From: Pseudomonas rhizosphaerae
Lineage (GTDB): Bacteria; Pseudomonadota; Gammaproteobacteria; Pseudomonadales; Pseudomonadaceae
Length of the DNA: 64,000 bases
Assembly: GCF_000761155.1 (NCBI RefSeq)
Contig: NZ_CP009533.1
Coordinates: 3,830,001-3,894,000, forward strand
Direction of reading: 5' to 3'
A program made the position numbers and the translations under genes. Position 1 is the stretch's first letter, and each line of letters starts with the position of its first letter. The notes under the pieces were generated by a model. The model was given only the letters and a program-made list of their open reading frames with translations. It searched no databases and was not told the origin of the DNA. Shown in pieces: positions 55,590 through 64,000 of the stretch.

Positions 55590-57400
55590 GCCGATGGGTC
55601 CTCGGGAGCTTGCAGGCTGACGCCCGGCTCTCCGGCGCGCAAACGCAGGATCAGCAGGGCACCGCCTTGGGGATGGTTGGACAGCAGCAGTTCGCCGCCC
55701 AGTGCGCGCATCAGCGTATCGCAGATCGCCAGGCCCAGGCCCAGGCCTTGGGTGCGTGTCTTGGTGGTGAAGAACGGTTCGCGGGCGCGGGCCATGGCTT
55801 CGCTGGTGAAACCGGGGCCGTTGTCGCGGATGCGCAGTTCCACGCCGTCGGCCGTCTGTTCCGCGCTCAGCCACAGGCAGCGGGGATTGGCCTTTTCGGT
55901 CAGGGCATCGAGGGCGTTGGCCAGCAGGTTGCCGAGCACCTGGCGCAGCCGGGTTTCACCGGCCTGGACCCAGAGCGGCGCATCGGGCAGGTCGCGGATC
56001 AGCTCGACGGCCATGGCCCGGCGACGCTTGGCGAGCAGCGCCAAGGCATCGTCGAGGGCCGGTTGCAGGGCGACGCTTTCCAAGGCGTGGCGGTCGCGCC
56101 GGGCGAAGGCGCGCAGGTGAGCGATGATCGACGCCATGCGGCCGGTCAGTTCGCTGATCAGCTTGAGGTTGCCCCGCGCATCCTCGATGCGCTCGTGGTC
56201 GAGCAGCACCTCGGTGTTCTCGGCGTAGCTGCGAATGGCCGCCAGGGGCTGATTGAGCTCGTGGCTGATGCTGGCCGACATGGTGCCCAGTGCCGACAGC
56301 TTGCCGGCCTGGACCAGTTCGTCCTGGGCACGCACCAGCTCCTGCTGGGCCTGTTCGCGCTCGAGTACTTCCTGGCGCAGCTTGCTGTTGAGTCCTTCCA
56401 GCGCGCTGGTGCGCTCCACCACCCGGGTTTCCAGCTCGTGACGGGTGCGCCCTTCGAATTCGATGCGCTGCAGGTAGTGACGACGGCGCTGCATCATCAG
56501 CCCGAGCAGCAGCATCAAGGCCAGGAGCAAGGCGCCGCCCACGGCGACGACAGTGCGTACCGGGCGATCGAGCAGGGTCTTGGGGGCGAGGATGCTGACG
56601 TTCCAGCCGGTTTCGGCGATGGTCCGCGTCTGCGTGAGCCAGGCGTCGGCGTCCAGGTTCAGCGGCTGCGGGTCGCGGGTAGGGTAGGGCAGGATCGAGA
56701 CGATGGCCTGGCGCTCGTTGTCGCTGAGCGGGCGTGTGGCCCGGAAGCGCCATTCGGGGCGCGAGGTGAGGATGACCACGCCGTTGTGGTCGGTGAGCAA
56801 CAGCTGTTCGGGCGTTTTGCCCCACAGGGTTTCGGTGTGGTCGAGGTCGACCTTCACTACCAGCACGCCGATGACCTTGTCCTGGTCGTGCACGGCGGCG
56901 GCGAAGAAGTAGCCGCGCTTGGCCGACGTGGTGCCCAGCCCGAAGAAACGTCCCAGGCGCCCGGCCACGGCATCGCTGTAGTAGGGGCGGAAAGCGAAGT
57001 TGCGGCCAACGAAGCTGTCGCGCTGCTCCCAGTTGGAGGCGGCCAGGGTATTGCCGTCGGCGTCCAGCAGGTACATGACTTCGGCACCGGTCTGTTCGCG
57101 AATGTCCTTGAGCAGGTGATTGGCGTCGAGGATCGCCTGGGCGTTGCGAGGGGCGGCCAGCAAGGCGCGCAGCGCCGGCAGGTCACCGAGGATCTGCGGC
57201 AGGGTTTCGTAGCGGTGCAGGGTGCCCAGCAGGTTGGCGACGTAGAGGTCCAGCGTCTGCCGATTCTGGCTGACCAGTTCGCTTTTGTAATAGCGCTCGG
57301 CCAGATGTTCCAGCGGCCACAACAATGGCGCCAGGCACAGGGCCAGGATCGCCAGGCTGCGCCAGCGGGGTCTGCGAGTGATGGAGGCTCTGGGGGTCAT
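55586..57400 (-). CDS. dctB: Sensor histidine kinase DctB
   Basis: This membrane kinase of 604 residues pairs with DctD. It has a first membrane segment (about 15-33), a periplasmic double-Cache-like region of about 250 residues (YLLDADGNTLAASNWEQ, FGLGTTSAKRGYFFAAAVHD), a second membrane segment (about 290-310), a coiled linker, the phospho-acceptor His in SISHELNQPLAAIRSYAE, and a HATPase domain with GLGLGLAICDTLM. DctB proteins sense C4-dicarboxylates such as succinate; the ligand here is inferred from family and from synteny with the P. aeruginosa dctBD locus. Confidence 0.87.
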   Translation of the reverse strand: MTPRASITRRPRWRSLAILALCLAPLLWPLEHLAERYYKSELVSQNRQTLDLYVANLLGTLHRYETLPQILGDLPALRALLAAPRNAQAILDANHLLKDIREQTGAEVMYLLDADGNTLAASNWEQRDSFVGRNFAFRPYYSDAVAGRLGRFFGLGTTSAKRGYFFAAAVHDQDKVIGVLVVKVDLDHTETLWGKTPEQLLLTDHNGVVILTSRPEWRFRATRPLSDNERQAIVSILPYPTRDPQPLNLDADAWLTQTRTIAETGWNVSILAPKTLLDRPVRTVVAVGGALLLALMLLLGLMMQRRRHYLQRIEFEGRTRHELETRVVERTSALEGLNSKLRQEVLEREQAQQELVRAQDELVQAGKLSALGTMSASISHELNQPLAAIRSYAENTEVLLDHERIEDARGNLKLISELTGRMASIIAHLRAFARRDRHALESVALQPALDDALALLAKRRRAMAVELIRDLPDAPLWVQAGETRLRQVLGNLLANALDALTEKANPRCLWLSAEQTADGVELRIRDNGPGFTSEAMARAREPFFTTKTRTQGLGLGLAICDTLMRALGGELLLSNHPQGGALLILRLRAGEPGVSLQAPEDPSA

Positions 57401-57492
57401 AGGACAACACGCCGGGATAGACCGGCGTATTATGCGCCAGGCAAACGCCGCGAAGCACTGTTGGCATGCATCGCGACGTTACCTGGGGCCGA

Positions 57493-58038
57493 TCACGGGA
57501 ACACGTCGGCCTCTTCCAGGCGCTTGCCTGCCAGGTCCTTGGCCGACAGCGACGGCACTGTGTCCAATTGCCAGTCGATCGCCAACTGCTCGTCATCCCA
57601 GGCAATGCTGCGCTCGGAGGACGGGTCGTAGTAGTCGGTGGTCTTGTAGAGGAACTCGGCGTACTCGCTCTGGACCACGAAACCATGGGCGAAGCCCGGC
57701 GGAATCCACAATTGGCGGCTGTTCTGCGCAGACAGCTCCACGGCCACCCACTTGCCGAAGTTGGGCGAGCTGCGGCGGATATCCACCGCCACGTCGAGCA
57801 CCTGCCCGGCGACCACCCGAACCAGCTTGCCCTGGGCATGCTGCACTTGGTAGTGCAGCCCGCGCAACACGCCACGGGCGGAGCGCGAGTGGTTGTCCTG
57901 GACGAACGACAGCGTTACGCCGGTGGCTTCCTGGAAAGCCTTGGCATTGAAGCTTTCGTAGAAGAAGCCGCGCTCGTCACCGAAAACCTTCGGCTCGATG
58001 ATCAAGACATCGGGCAGTTCGGTAGCGATCACGTTCAT
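57493..58038 (-). CDS. rmlC: dTDP-4-dehydrorhamnose 3,5-epimerase RmlC
   Basis: RmlC epimerises dTDP-4-dehydro-6-deoxyglucose at C3 and C5 in dTDP-L-rhamnose synthesis. The 181-residue protein shows the family blocks [31 protein letters not shown] and [11 protein letters not shown] with the active-site His and Tyr. The ATG at 58038 overlaps the rmlA stop by 4 bp; the frame extends far upstream inside rmlA without meaning. It is the last gene of an rmlB-rmlA-rmlC operon. Confidence 0.93.
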   Translation of the reverse strand: MNVIATELPDVLIIEPKVFGDERGFFYESFNAKAFQEATGVTLSFVQDNHSRSARGVLRGLHYQVQHAQGKLVRVVAGQVLDVAVDIRRSSPNFGKWVAVELSAQNSRQLWIPPGFAHGFVVQSEYAEFLYKTTDYYDPSSERSIAWDDEQLAIDWQLDTVPSLSAKDLAGKRLEEADVFP

Positions 58039-58906
58039 CGGGTTTCTCCGGCCAGCGAGTACAGGTACTGACCGTAGCCGGTCTTGCCGAAGTACTTGGC
58101 GCGCACCAGCAGCTGTTCGCGATCGATCCAGTGGTTCTGGTAGGCGATTTCTTCCAGGCACGCCACTTTCAGGCCCTGGCGGTGTTCGATGGTCTGTACG
58201 TACTGCGAGGCATCGAGCAGGCTGTCGTGGGTACCGGTGTCGAGCCAGGCGAAGCCGCGGCCGAAGCGCTCGACGCGCAGGTCGCCGCGTTCCAGGTAGG
58301 CGTTGTTGACGTCGGTGATTTCCAGCTCGCCACGGGGCGAAGGCTTGACTTCCTTGGCGATGCGCACCACGTCGTTGTCGTAGAAATACAGACCGGTGAC
58401 CGCATAGCTGGACTTGGGCTCTGTCGGCTTCTCTTCGATGGACAGTGCACGACCGTCCTGGTCGAACTCGACCACGCCGAAACGCTCGGGATCCTTGACC
58501 CAGTAACCGAACACCGTGGCGCCGGCAGGGTGTGCCGAGGCGCGCTTGAGCTGGTCGCTGAAGTGCTGGCCGTGGAAGATGTTGTCGCCCAGGATCAGGC
58601 ACACCGGGTCTTCGCCGATGAATTCCTCACCGATCAGGAACGCCTGGGCCAGGCCGTCCGGCGCCGGCTGTTCGGCGAACTGGATGTTGATCCCGAACTG
58701 GCTGCCGTCGCCCAGCAACTGGCGGTATTGCGGCAGGTCCTGGGGGGTGGAGATCAGCAGGATCTCGCGGATGCCGGCCAGCATCAGTACCGAGATCGGG
58801 TAGTAGATCATCGGCTTGTCGTAGATGGGCAGCAACTGCTTGGAAACACCCAGGGTAATAGGGTGCAGGCGGGTGCCGGAGCCCCCGGCCAGAACGATAC
58901 CTTTCA

Positions 58907-58910
<4 letters not shown>
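58035..58910 (-). CDS. rmlA: Glucose-1-phosphate thymidylyltransferase RmlA
   Basis: RmlA joins glucose-1-phosphate and dTTP to make dTDP-glucose and is normally inhibited by dTDP-rhamnose. The 291-residue protein has the nucleotide-binding start [31 protein letters not shown] and [15 protein letters not shown]. Both its start and its stop overlap neighbours by 4 bp, so the operon is tightly coupled. Confidence 0.95.
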
Positions 58911-59989
<1,079 letters not shown>

Positions 59990-60210
59990 GTCGAAAGCCT
60001 TCTTCCTTTAGCTGACAATGATTCGTTGCAGCCTAGCTTGTGTGGATGGGCGCGGCGGTGCAAGCCCGGTTTGTCAAACGAATGTGCAACGTCGTATCAG
60101 TGGTCGCCGGCCTGCACGATCGCGTCGCGAGAGGCAGCGTTGCCAACGGTGGAAATCGTGCGCGGCGAACCGCTACAGTACTTGCAAATCAGGCCATCGA
60201 GATTTCATTC

Positions 60211-63132
60211 ATGCCGCTCGACCCGCTCGACCCGCTCGTGCATCGCGCCAGTCGTCCCAACCCCGTGGTGAGTATCGAACAGGCGCAGGCATTGTTGTTC
60301 GAGCATTACGGGCTCCAGGGCCAACTGCACAGCCTGGGCAGCCAGCAAGACCTCAACTTTCGTGTCGAAAGCACCCGGGGCTGCTGGGTGTTGAAATTCT
60401 GTCACGACGACGCGGTGCTTCAAGCGCTGGCTGCCCAGCACGCCGCGATGCTGCACCTGGCCCGCCAGGGCGTACCGGTGCCCCAGGCGCTGATCGCGCC
60501 CGATGGTCGCGACACCATCGCCGTGCAGCTTGGCCAGCAGCATCTGCAGATGCGTGTGTTGAGCTATCTGGAAGGCCGGCCGCTGACCCGTCTCAAGCAC
60601 CTGGGGTACGAATCGATCGCCCGCATCGGCAGGTTGTGCGGTGAGGTAGACCGCGCCTTGTTCGACTTTCGGCACCCGGGCCTTGCGCGCACGCTGCAAT
60701 GGGACCCGCGCCACGCCCATAAGTTGCTTGATCACCTGCTGCCGGCGCTCGAAGATGTACGGCAGCGTGGTCGTGTGGTCGAAATGACATTCCAGGCGCA
60801 GCGCCGACTGGCTGCGGTAAGTGCCGATCTGCCGATGCAGGCCGTGCATTTGGACATCACTGATGACAACAGTGTCTGGCAGCGCGATAACGACCTGCGC
60901 TGGCAGCTCGCGGGCCTGATCGACTTCGGTGATCTGGTGCATACCTGGCGTGTGGCGGACCTGGCGGCCACCTGTGCTGCGCTGCTGCATCATGCCCATG
61001 GCGATCCGTTTGCGGTATTGCCGGCAGTGGTGGCCTATCAGCAGGTCACTGCGCTGAGCGAGGCAGAGTTGCGTGCGCTGTGGCCCCTGGTGGTGCTGCG
61101 AGCGGCGGTGCTGGTGTCGAGCAGTGCCCGGCAGTTGAGCGTAACCCCAGACAACACCTACATCCGGGCCAACGTCGAACATGAATGGGAAATCTTCGAC
61201 ATAGCTACCGCAGAACCATTCGAATTGATGGAAGCGGCAATTTTCAGCAGTGTGGGGCGGAGCATACCCGAATTTTCCAAAGATGGCATATTGCCTTTGT
61301 TCGTCGGCGTGACAGACTCGACAGTTTGCCAGGTGGATTTGAGCGTGCTCAGCGAGCATTTCGCGGACGGCAATTGGGAGCAAGCGGATGTCGACGAACG
61401 GCTGCTGGCCGACGTCGCCGCGGACAGTGGCTGGGCGTGTACGAGGTATGGCGAGTACCGTCTTTCGCGGACCCGCATCGATACATGCGTGGCGTCGGCG
61501 ACCTGTGCGCTGCACGTGCAGGTTAAGGCGCCGCCGGGTACCGCTCTGCAAGCGCCTTGGGCCGGTACGCTGCGACGCTTGGCCGATGCCAGTGTGGTCC
61601 TCGAAGGTGCGTTCGCAAGCCTGCACCTGTGGGGAATGAATTGCCCTTTCCCTGCAGGGGCCGTGCTGGCGGCGGGCGCCTCGCTGGGCGAGGTCGATGG
61701 TTCACTGCTGGTGCAGCTGTGCCGCAGCCCTGAGCTGAGTCCACCGCTGTTCTGTACGCCGGCGCGGGCAGCAGCCTGGCAGCGGCTGTGCCCGTCACCG
61801 GCCACTTTGCTGGGCATGCACTGCGATGCACCGCCGCCGCCAGACGCGGAGCATCTGCTGCAGCGGCGCGAAGCCAGTTTTGCCCGCTCGCAGAAACATT
61901 ATTACCAGGCGCCGCCGCAGATCGAGCGCGGCTGGCGCAACCACCTGATCGACATGCACGGCCAGGCGTATCTGGACATGCTCAACAACGTCGCGGTGCT
62001 CGGCCATGGCCATCCGCGCATGGCCCAGGTGGCGGCGCGACAATGGTCGCTGCTCAATACCAATTCGCGCTTTCACTATGCAGCCATCGCCGAGTTTTCC
62101 GAGCGCCTGCTGGCCTTGGCGCCCGAGGGGTTCGACCGGGTGTTTCTGGTCAACAGCGGCACCGAGGCCAACGACCTGGCGATTCGGCTGGCCTGGGCGG
62201 CCAGCGGTGGCCGTGACATGCTCAGCATGCTCGAGGCCTACCATGGCTGGTCAGTGGCCACCGATGCCATTTCCACCTCCATCGCCGACAACCCGCAGGC
62301 CTTGAGCACGCGTCCGGACTGGGTCCATCCGGTGATGGCGGCCAACAGTTACCGCGGCACCTTCCGCGGTGCCGACAGCACCGCTGGCTACGTACGCAGT
62401 GTCGACGAGACCTTGCACCAGCTGGATGCACAAGGCCGTCAGGTGGCCGGTTTCATCTGCGAGCCGGTGTATGGCAACGCTGGTGGCATCGCCTTGCCCG
62501 ATGGCTACCTGCAACAGGTCTACGAGCGAGTCCGCGCCCGTGGTGGCCTGTGCATCGCCGACGAAGTGCAGGTTGGCTACGGTCGGCTCGGCGAGTACTT
62601 CTGGGGGTTCGAGCAGCAAGGCGTGGTCCCGGACATCATCACCATGGCCAAAGGCATGGGCAATGGTCATCCATTGGGTGCGGTCATCACCCGCCGCGAG
62701 ATTGCCGAGGCGCTGGAAGCCGAGGGCTATTTCTTTTCTTCCGCCGGTGGCAGCCCGGTGAGCTGCCGCATCGGCCTGGCGGTGCTCGATGTCATGGCCG
62801 AAGAGGGTCTGTGGGAGAACGCCCGGGTGGTCGGCGCGCATTTCAAGGCTCGCCTGCAGGCCCTGGTCGATCACCACCCGTTGGTGGGCGCCGTGCATGG
62901 GTCCGGGTTCTACCTTGGGTTGGAACTGGTGCGCGACCGCGACAGCCTGGAGCCGGCGACCCAGGAGACGGCGCTGTTGTGCGAGCGGCTGCGGGAACTG
63001 GGCATCTTCATGCAACCTACCGGTGATCACCTGAACATCCTCAAGATCAAGCCACCGATGGTGACGACGCGGCAGAGCGTGGACTTCTTCGTCGACTGCG
63101 TGGCGCGGGTGCTGGACGAAATGAGCTGCTGA
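60211..63132 (+). CDS. Fusion of APH-type kinase, M23-like domain and class III aminotransferase
   Basis: This 973-residue protein has three parts: an aminoglycoside-phosphotransferase-like kinase domain (about 25-320, with the catalytic-loop-like VHLDITDDNSVW and LIDFGDLVHTW), a middle region (about 430-545) resembling a peptidase M23/lipoyl-like fold but lacking a clear HxH zinc motif, and a class III aminotransferase (about 555-970) with DEVQVGYGRLG and the PLP lysine near residue 814 in TMAKGMGNGHPLG. Similar fusions occur in bacteria and relate to ethanolamine-phosphate/hydroxylysine lyases. A linked phosphorylation-then-elimination or transamination of an amino alcohol is a reasonable guess. 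The start at 60211 follows weak signals. Upstream is divergent rmlB. Confidence 0.75.
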   Translation: MPLDPLDPLVHRASRPNPVVSIEQAQALLFEHYGLQGQLHSLGSQQDLNFRVESTRGCWVLKFCHDDAVLQALAAQHAAMLHLARQGVPVPQALIAPDGRDTIAVQLGQQHLQMRVLSYLEGRPLTRLKHLGYESIARIGRLCGEVDRALFDFRHPGLARTLQWDPRHAHKLLDHLLPALEDVRQRGRVVEMTFQAQRRLAAVSADLPMQAVHLDITDDNSVWQRDNDLRWQLAGLIDFGDLVHTWRVADLAATCAALLHHAHGDPFAVLPAVVAYQQVTALSEAELRALWPLVVLRAAVLVSSSARQLSVTPDNTYIRANVEHEWEIFDIATAEPFELMEAAIFSSVGRSIPEFSKDGILPLFVGVTDSTVCQVDLSVLSEHFADGNWEQADVDERLLADVAADSGWACTRYGEYRLSRTRIDTCVASATCALHVQVKAPPGTALQAPWAGTLRRLADASVVLEGAFASLHLWGMNCPFPAGAVLAAGASLGEVDGSLLVQLCRSPELSPPLFCTPARAAAWQRLCPSPATLLGMHCDAPPPPDAEHLLQRREASFARSQKHYYQAPPQIERGWRNHLIDMHGQAYLDMLNNVAVLGHGHPRMAQVAARQWSLLNTNSRFHYAAIAEFSERLLALAPEGFDRVFLVNSGTEANDLAIRLAWAASGGRDMLSMLEAYHGWSVATDAISTSIADNPQALSTRPDWVHPVMAANSYRGTFRGADSTAGYVRSVDETLHQLDAQGRQVAGFICEPVYGNAGGIALPDGYLQQVYERVRARGGLCIADEVQVGYGRLGEYFWGFEQQGVVPDIITMAKGMGNGHPLGAVITRREIAEALEAEGYFFSSAGGSPVSCRIGLAVLDVMAEEGLWENARVVGAHFKARLQALVDHHPLVGAVHGSGFYLGLELVRDRDSLEPATQETALLCERLRELGIFMQPTGDHLNILKIKPPMVTTRQSVDFFVDCVARVLDEMSC

Positions 63133-63144
63133 AACGTCCGTTGG

Positions 63145-63168
63145 CGCGCCCTGCGGCGGGCGCGTTTC
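63145..63168 (+). terminator. GC-rich hairpin after the fusion gene
   Basis: CGCGCCC and GGGCGCG form a 7-bp stem with a 6-base loop, followed by TTT, 13 bases after the stop codon of the fusion gene. It is a short terminator-like element before the agmatine deiminase gene. Confidence 0.5.
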
Positions 63169-63233
63169 ACGATCAGCCCGACAACCTGTAGAGTGCGCCC
63201 ATACCTTTTCATGGACCACCGGAGCCCTGACCC

Positions 63234-64000
63234 ATGACCACGCTCGACAGTACCCCTCGCGCCGACGGTTTCCACATGCCGGCCGAATGGGCGCCCCATA
63301 CCCAGACCTGGATGCTGTGGCCCGAGCGCCCGGACAACTGGCGCCTGGGTGGCAAGCCGGTGCAGGCGGCGCATGTCGCCCTGGCCAAGGCCATCGCGCG
63401 TTTCGAACCGGTCACCGTCGGTGTGTCTGCCGGGCAATACGACAACGCGTGCGCGCGCCTGGACGTGCCCAACATCCGTGTGGTCGAGCTCAGCAGTGAC
63501 GATGCCTGGATGCGCGACACCGGCCCGACTTTCGTCGTCGATCACGGCGGTGAGGTGCGCGGTGTGGACTGGGCCTTCAACGCTTGGGGTGGTTTTCTCG
63601 GCGGCCTGTACGCGCCCTGGAACCGCGACGAGCAGGTCGCCAGCAAGGTCCTGGACATGGAGCGTTGCCAGCGCTATCACACCCAGGATTTCGTGCTCGA
63701 AGGCGGCTCGATCCACGTCGACGGCGAAGGCACGCTGATCACCACCGAAGAGTGCCTGCTCAACCGCAATCGCAATCCGCACCTGAACCGCGAGCAGATT
63801 GAACATATCCTGGCCGATCATCTGGCGGTGGAGAAGATCATCTGGCTGCCCGACGGCCTGTTCAACGACGAGACCGACGGCCACGTCGACAACTTCTGCT
63901 GCTACGTGCGCCCCGGTGAAGTGCTGCTGGCCTGGACCGACGACGCCAGCGACCCGAACTATCCGCGTTGCCAGGCCGCTTTGCAGGTGCTGGAAAACAG
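63234..64000 (+). CDS. aguA: Agmatine deiminase AguA (3' partial)
   Basis: AguA converts agmatine to N-carbamoylputrescine and ammonia, feeding putrescine synthesis or arginine breakdown. 255 codons are visible and the frame runs off the end. The N-terminal region has the family pattern [33 protein letters not shown] and [20 protein letters not shown], then [11 protein letters not shown] with a catalytic His; the nucleophile cysteine near the C-terminus would be outside the window. GGAG precedes the ATG. It lies downstream of the aminotransferase fusion, so both may belong to amine metabolism together with the spu genes. Confidence 0.93.
   Translation, partial: MTTLDSTPRADGFHMPAEWAPHTQTWMLWPERPDNWRLGGKPVQAAHVALAKAIARFEPVTVGVSAGQYDNACARLDVPNIRVVELSSDDAWMRDTGPTFVVDHGGEVRGVDWAFNAWGGFLGGLYAPWNRDEQVASKVLDMERCQRYHTQDFVLEGGSIHVDGEGTLITTEECLLNRNRNPHLNREQIEHILADHLAVEKIIWLPDGLFNDETDGHVDNFCCYVRPGEVLLAWTDDASDPNYPRCQAALQVLEN

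Overview
The window is a gene-dense, GC-rich stretch of a Pseudomonas chromosome, most likely from the P. putida group. The spu polyamine locus, the ompR-envZ/rimK/hslR/hslO/pckA run, the tandem SdiA-regulated genes and the GC-rich inverted REP repeats between genes all fit that genus. I see no rRNA, tRNA, prophage, insertion sequence or CRISPR array. Function assignments rest on motifs and remembered family knowledge; no search was run.

Layout. 1-1484: tail of a sulfonate (ssu) ABC transporter. 1487-1720: REP-type repeats. 1737-12020: polyamine catabolism and uptake (spuI on the minus strand; spuB-spuC-spuD-spuE-spuF-spuG-spuH on the plus strand). 12189-14696: a lipase-like hydrolase, a secreted DUF2059 protein and a 2OG-Fe(II) oxygenase. 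14737-18269: serA facing a D-2-hydroxyglutarate dehydrogenase gene and an FAH-family hydrolase. 18380-20327: two SdiA-regulated-domain paralogues. 20334-23757: a cystine-type ABC transporter divergent from serine acetyltransferase. 23840-25953: a BetI-type operator and the betaine/choline transporter BetT. 26060-29313: DUF2388, an orphan GspE/PilB-like ATPase, an ACT-like protein and an Lrp-type regulator. 29401-33495: CYTH-CHAD protein, argE, argA. 33643-46176: gshA, thioesterase, tex, ompR-envZ, rimK-rimB, hslR, a PAP2 phosphatase, hslO, pckA. 46341-46854: an RHH antitoxin with a ParE-type toxin interrupted by an in-frame stop. 46999-57400: glycine-zipper protein, FdhF/YdeP-like oxidoreductase with fdhD, a LysR regulator, yrfG, nudE, cysQ and a DctB/DctD-like two-component system. 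57493-59989: rmlB-rmlA-rmlC without rmlD. 60211-64000: a three-part kinase-like/M23-like/aminotransferase fusion and the start of agmatine deiminase.

How the genes fit together. Polyamine and arginine metabolism dominates both ends: SpuD-SpuH import putrescine and spermidine, SpuB/SpuI glutamylate them, SpuC transaminates them, ArgE/ArgA serve arginine synthesis, and AguA starts agmatine breakdown. A sulfur and serine theme links Ssu, SerA with its D-2-hydroxyglutarate dehydrogenase, cystine uptake, serine acetyltransferase, CysQ and GshA. Stress and proteostasis genes (OmpR/EnvZ, Hsp15, Hsp33, Tex, RimK) form a typical Pseudomonas core block.

The window is mostly ordinary core genome. The points most worth a second look are the broken ParE toxin, a possible remnant of spuA at its expected position, tandem 15-bp repeats in front of spuI, a BetI-type operator plus a candidate leader peptide ahead of betT, a terminator-like hairpin between ompR and envZ, the missing rmlD, and the orphan secretion-type ATPase.
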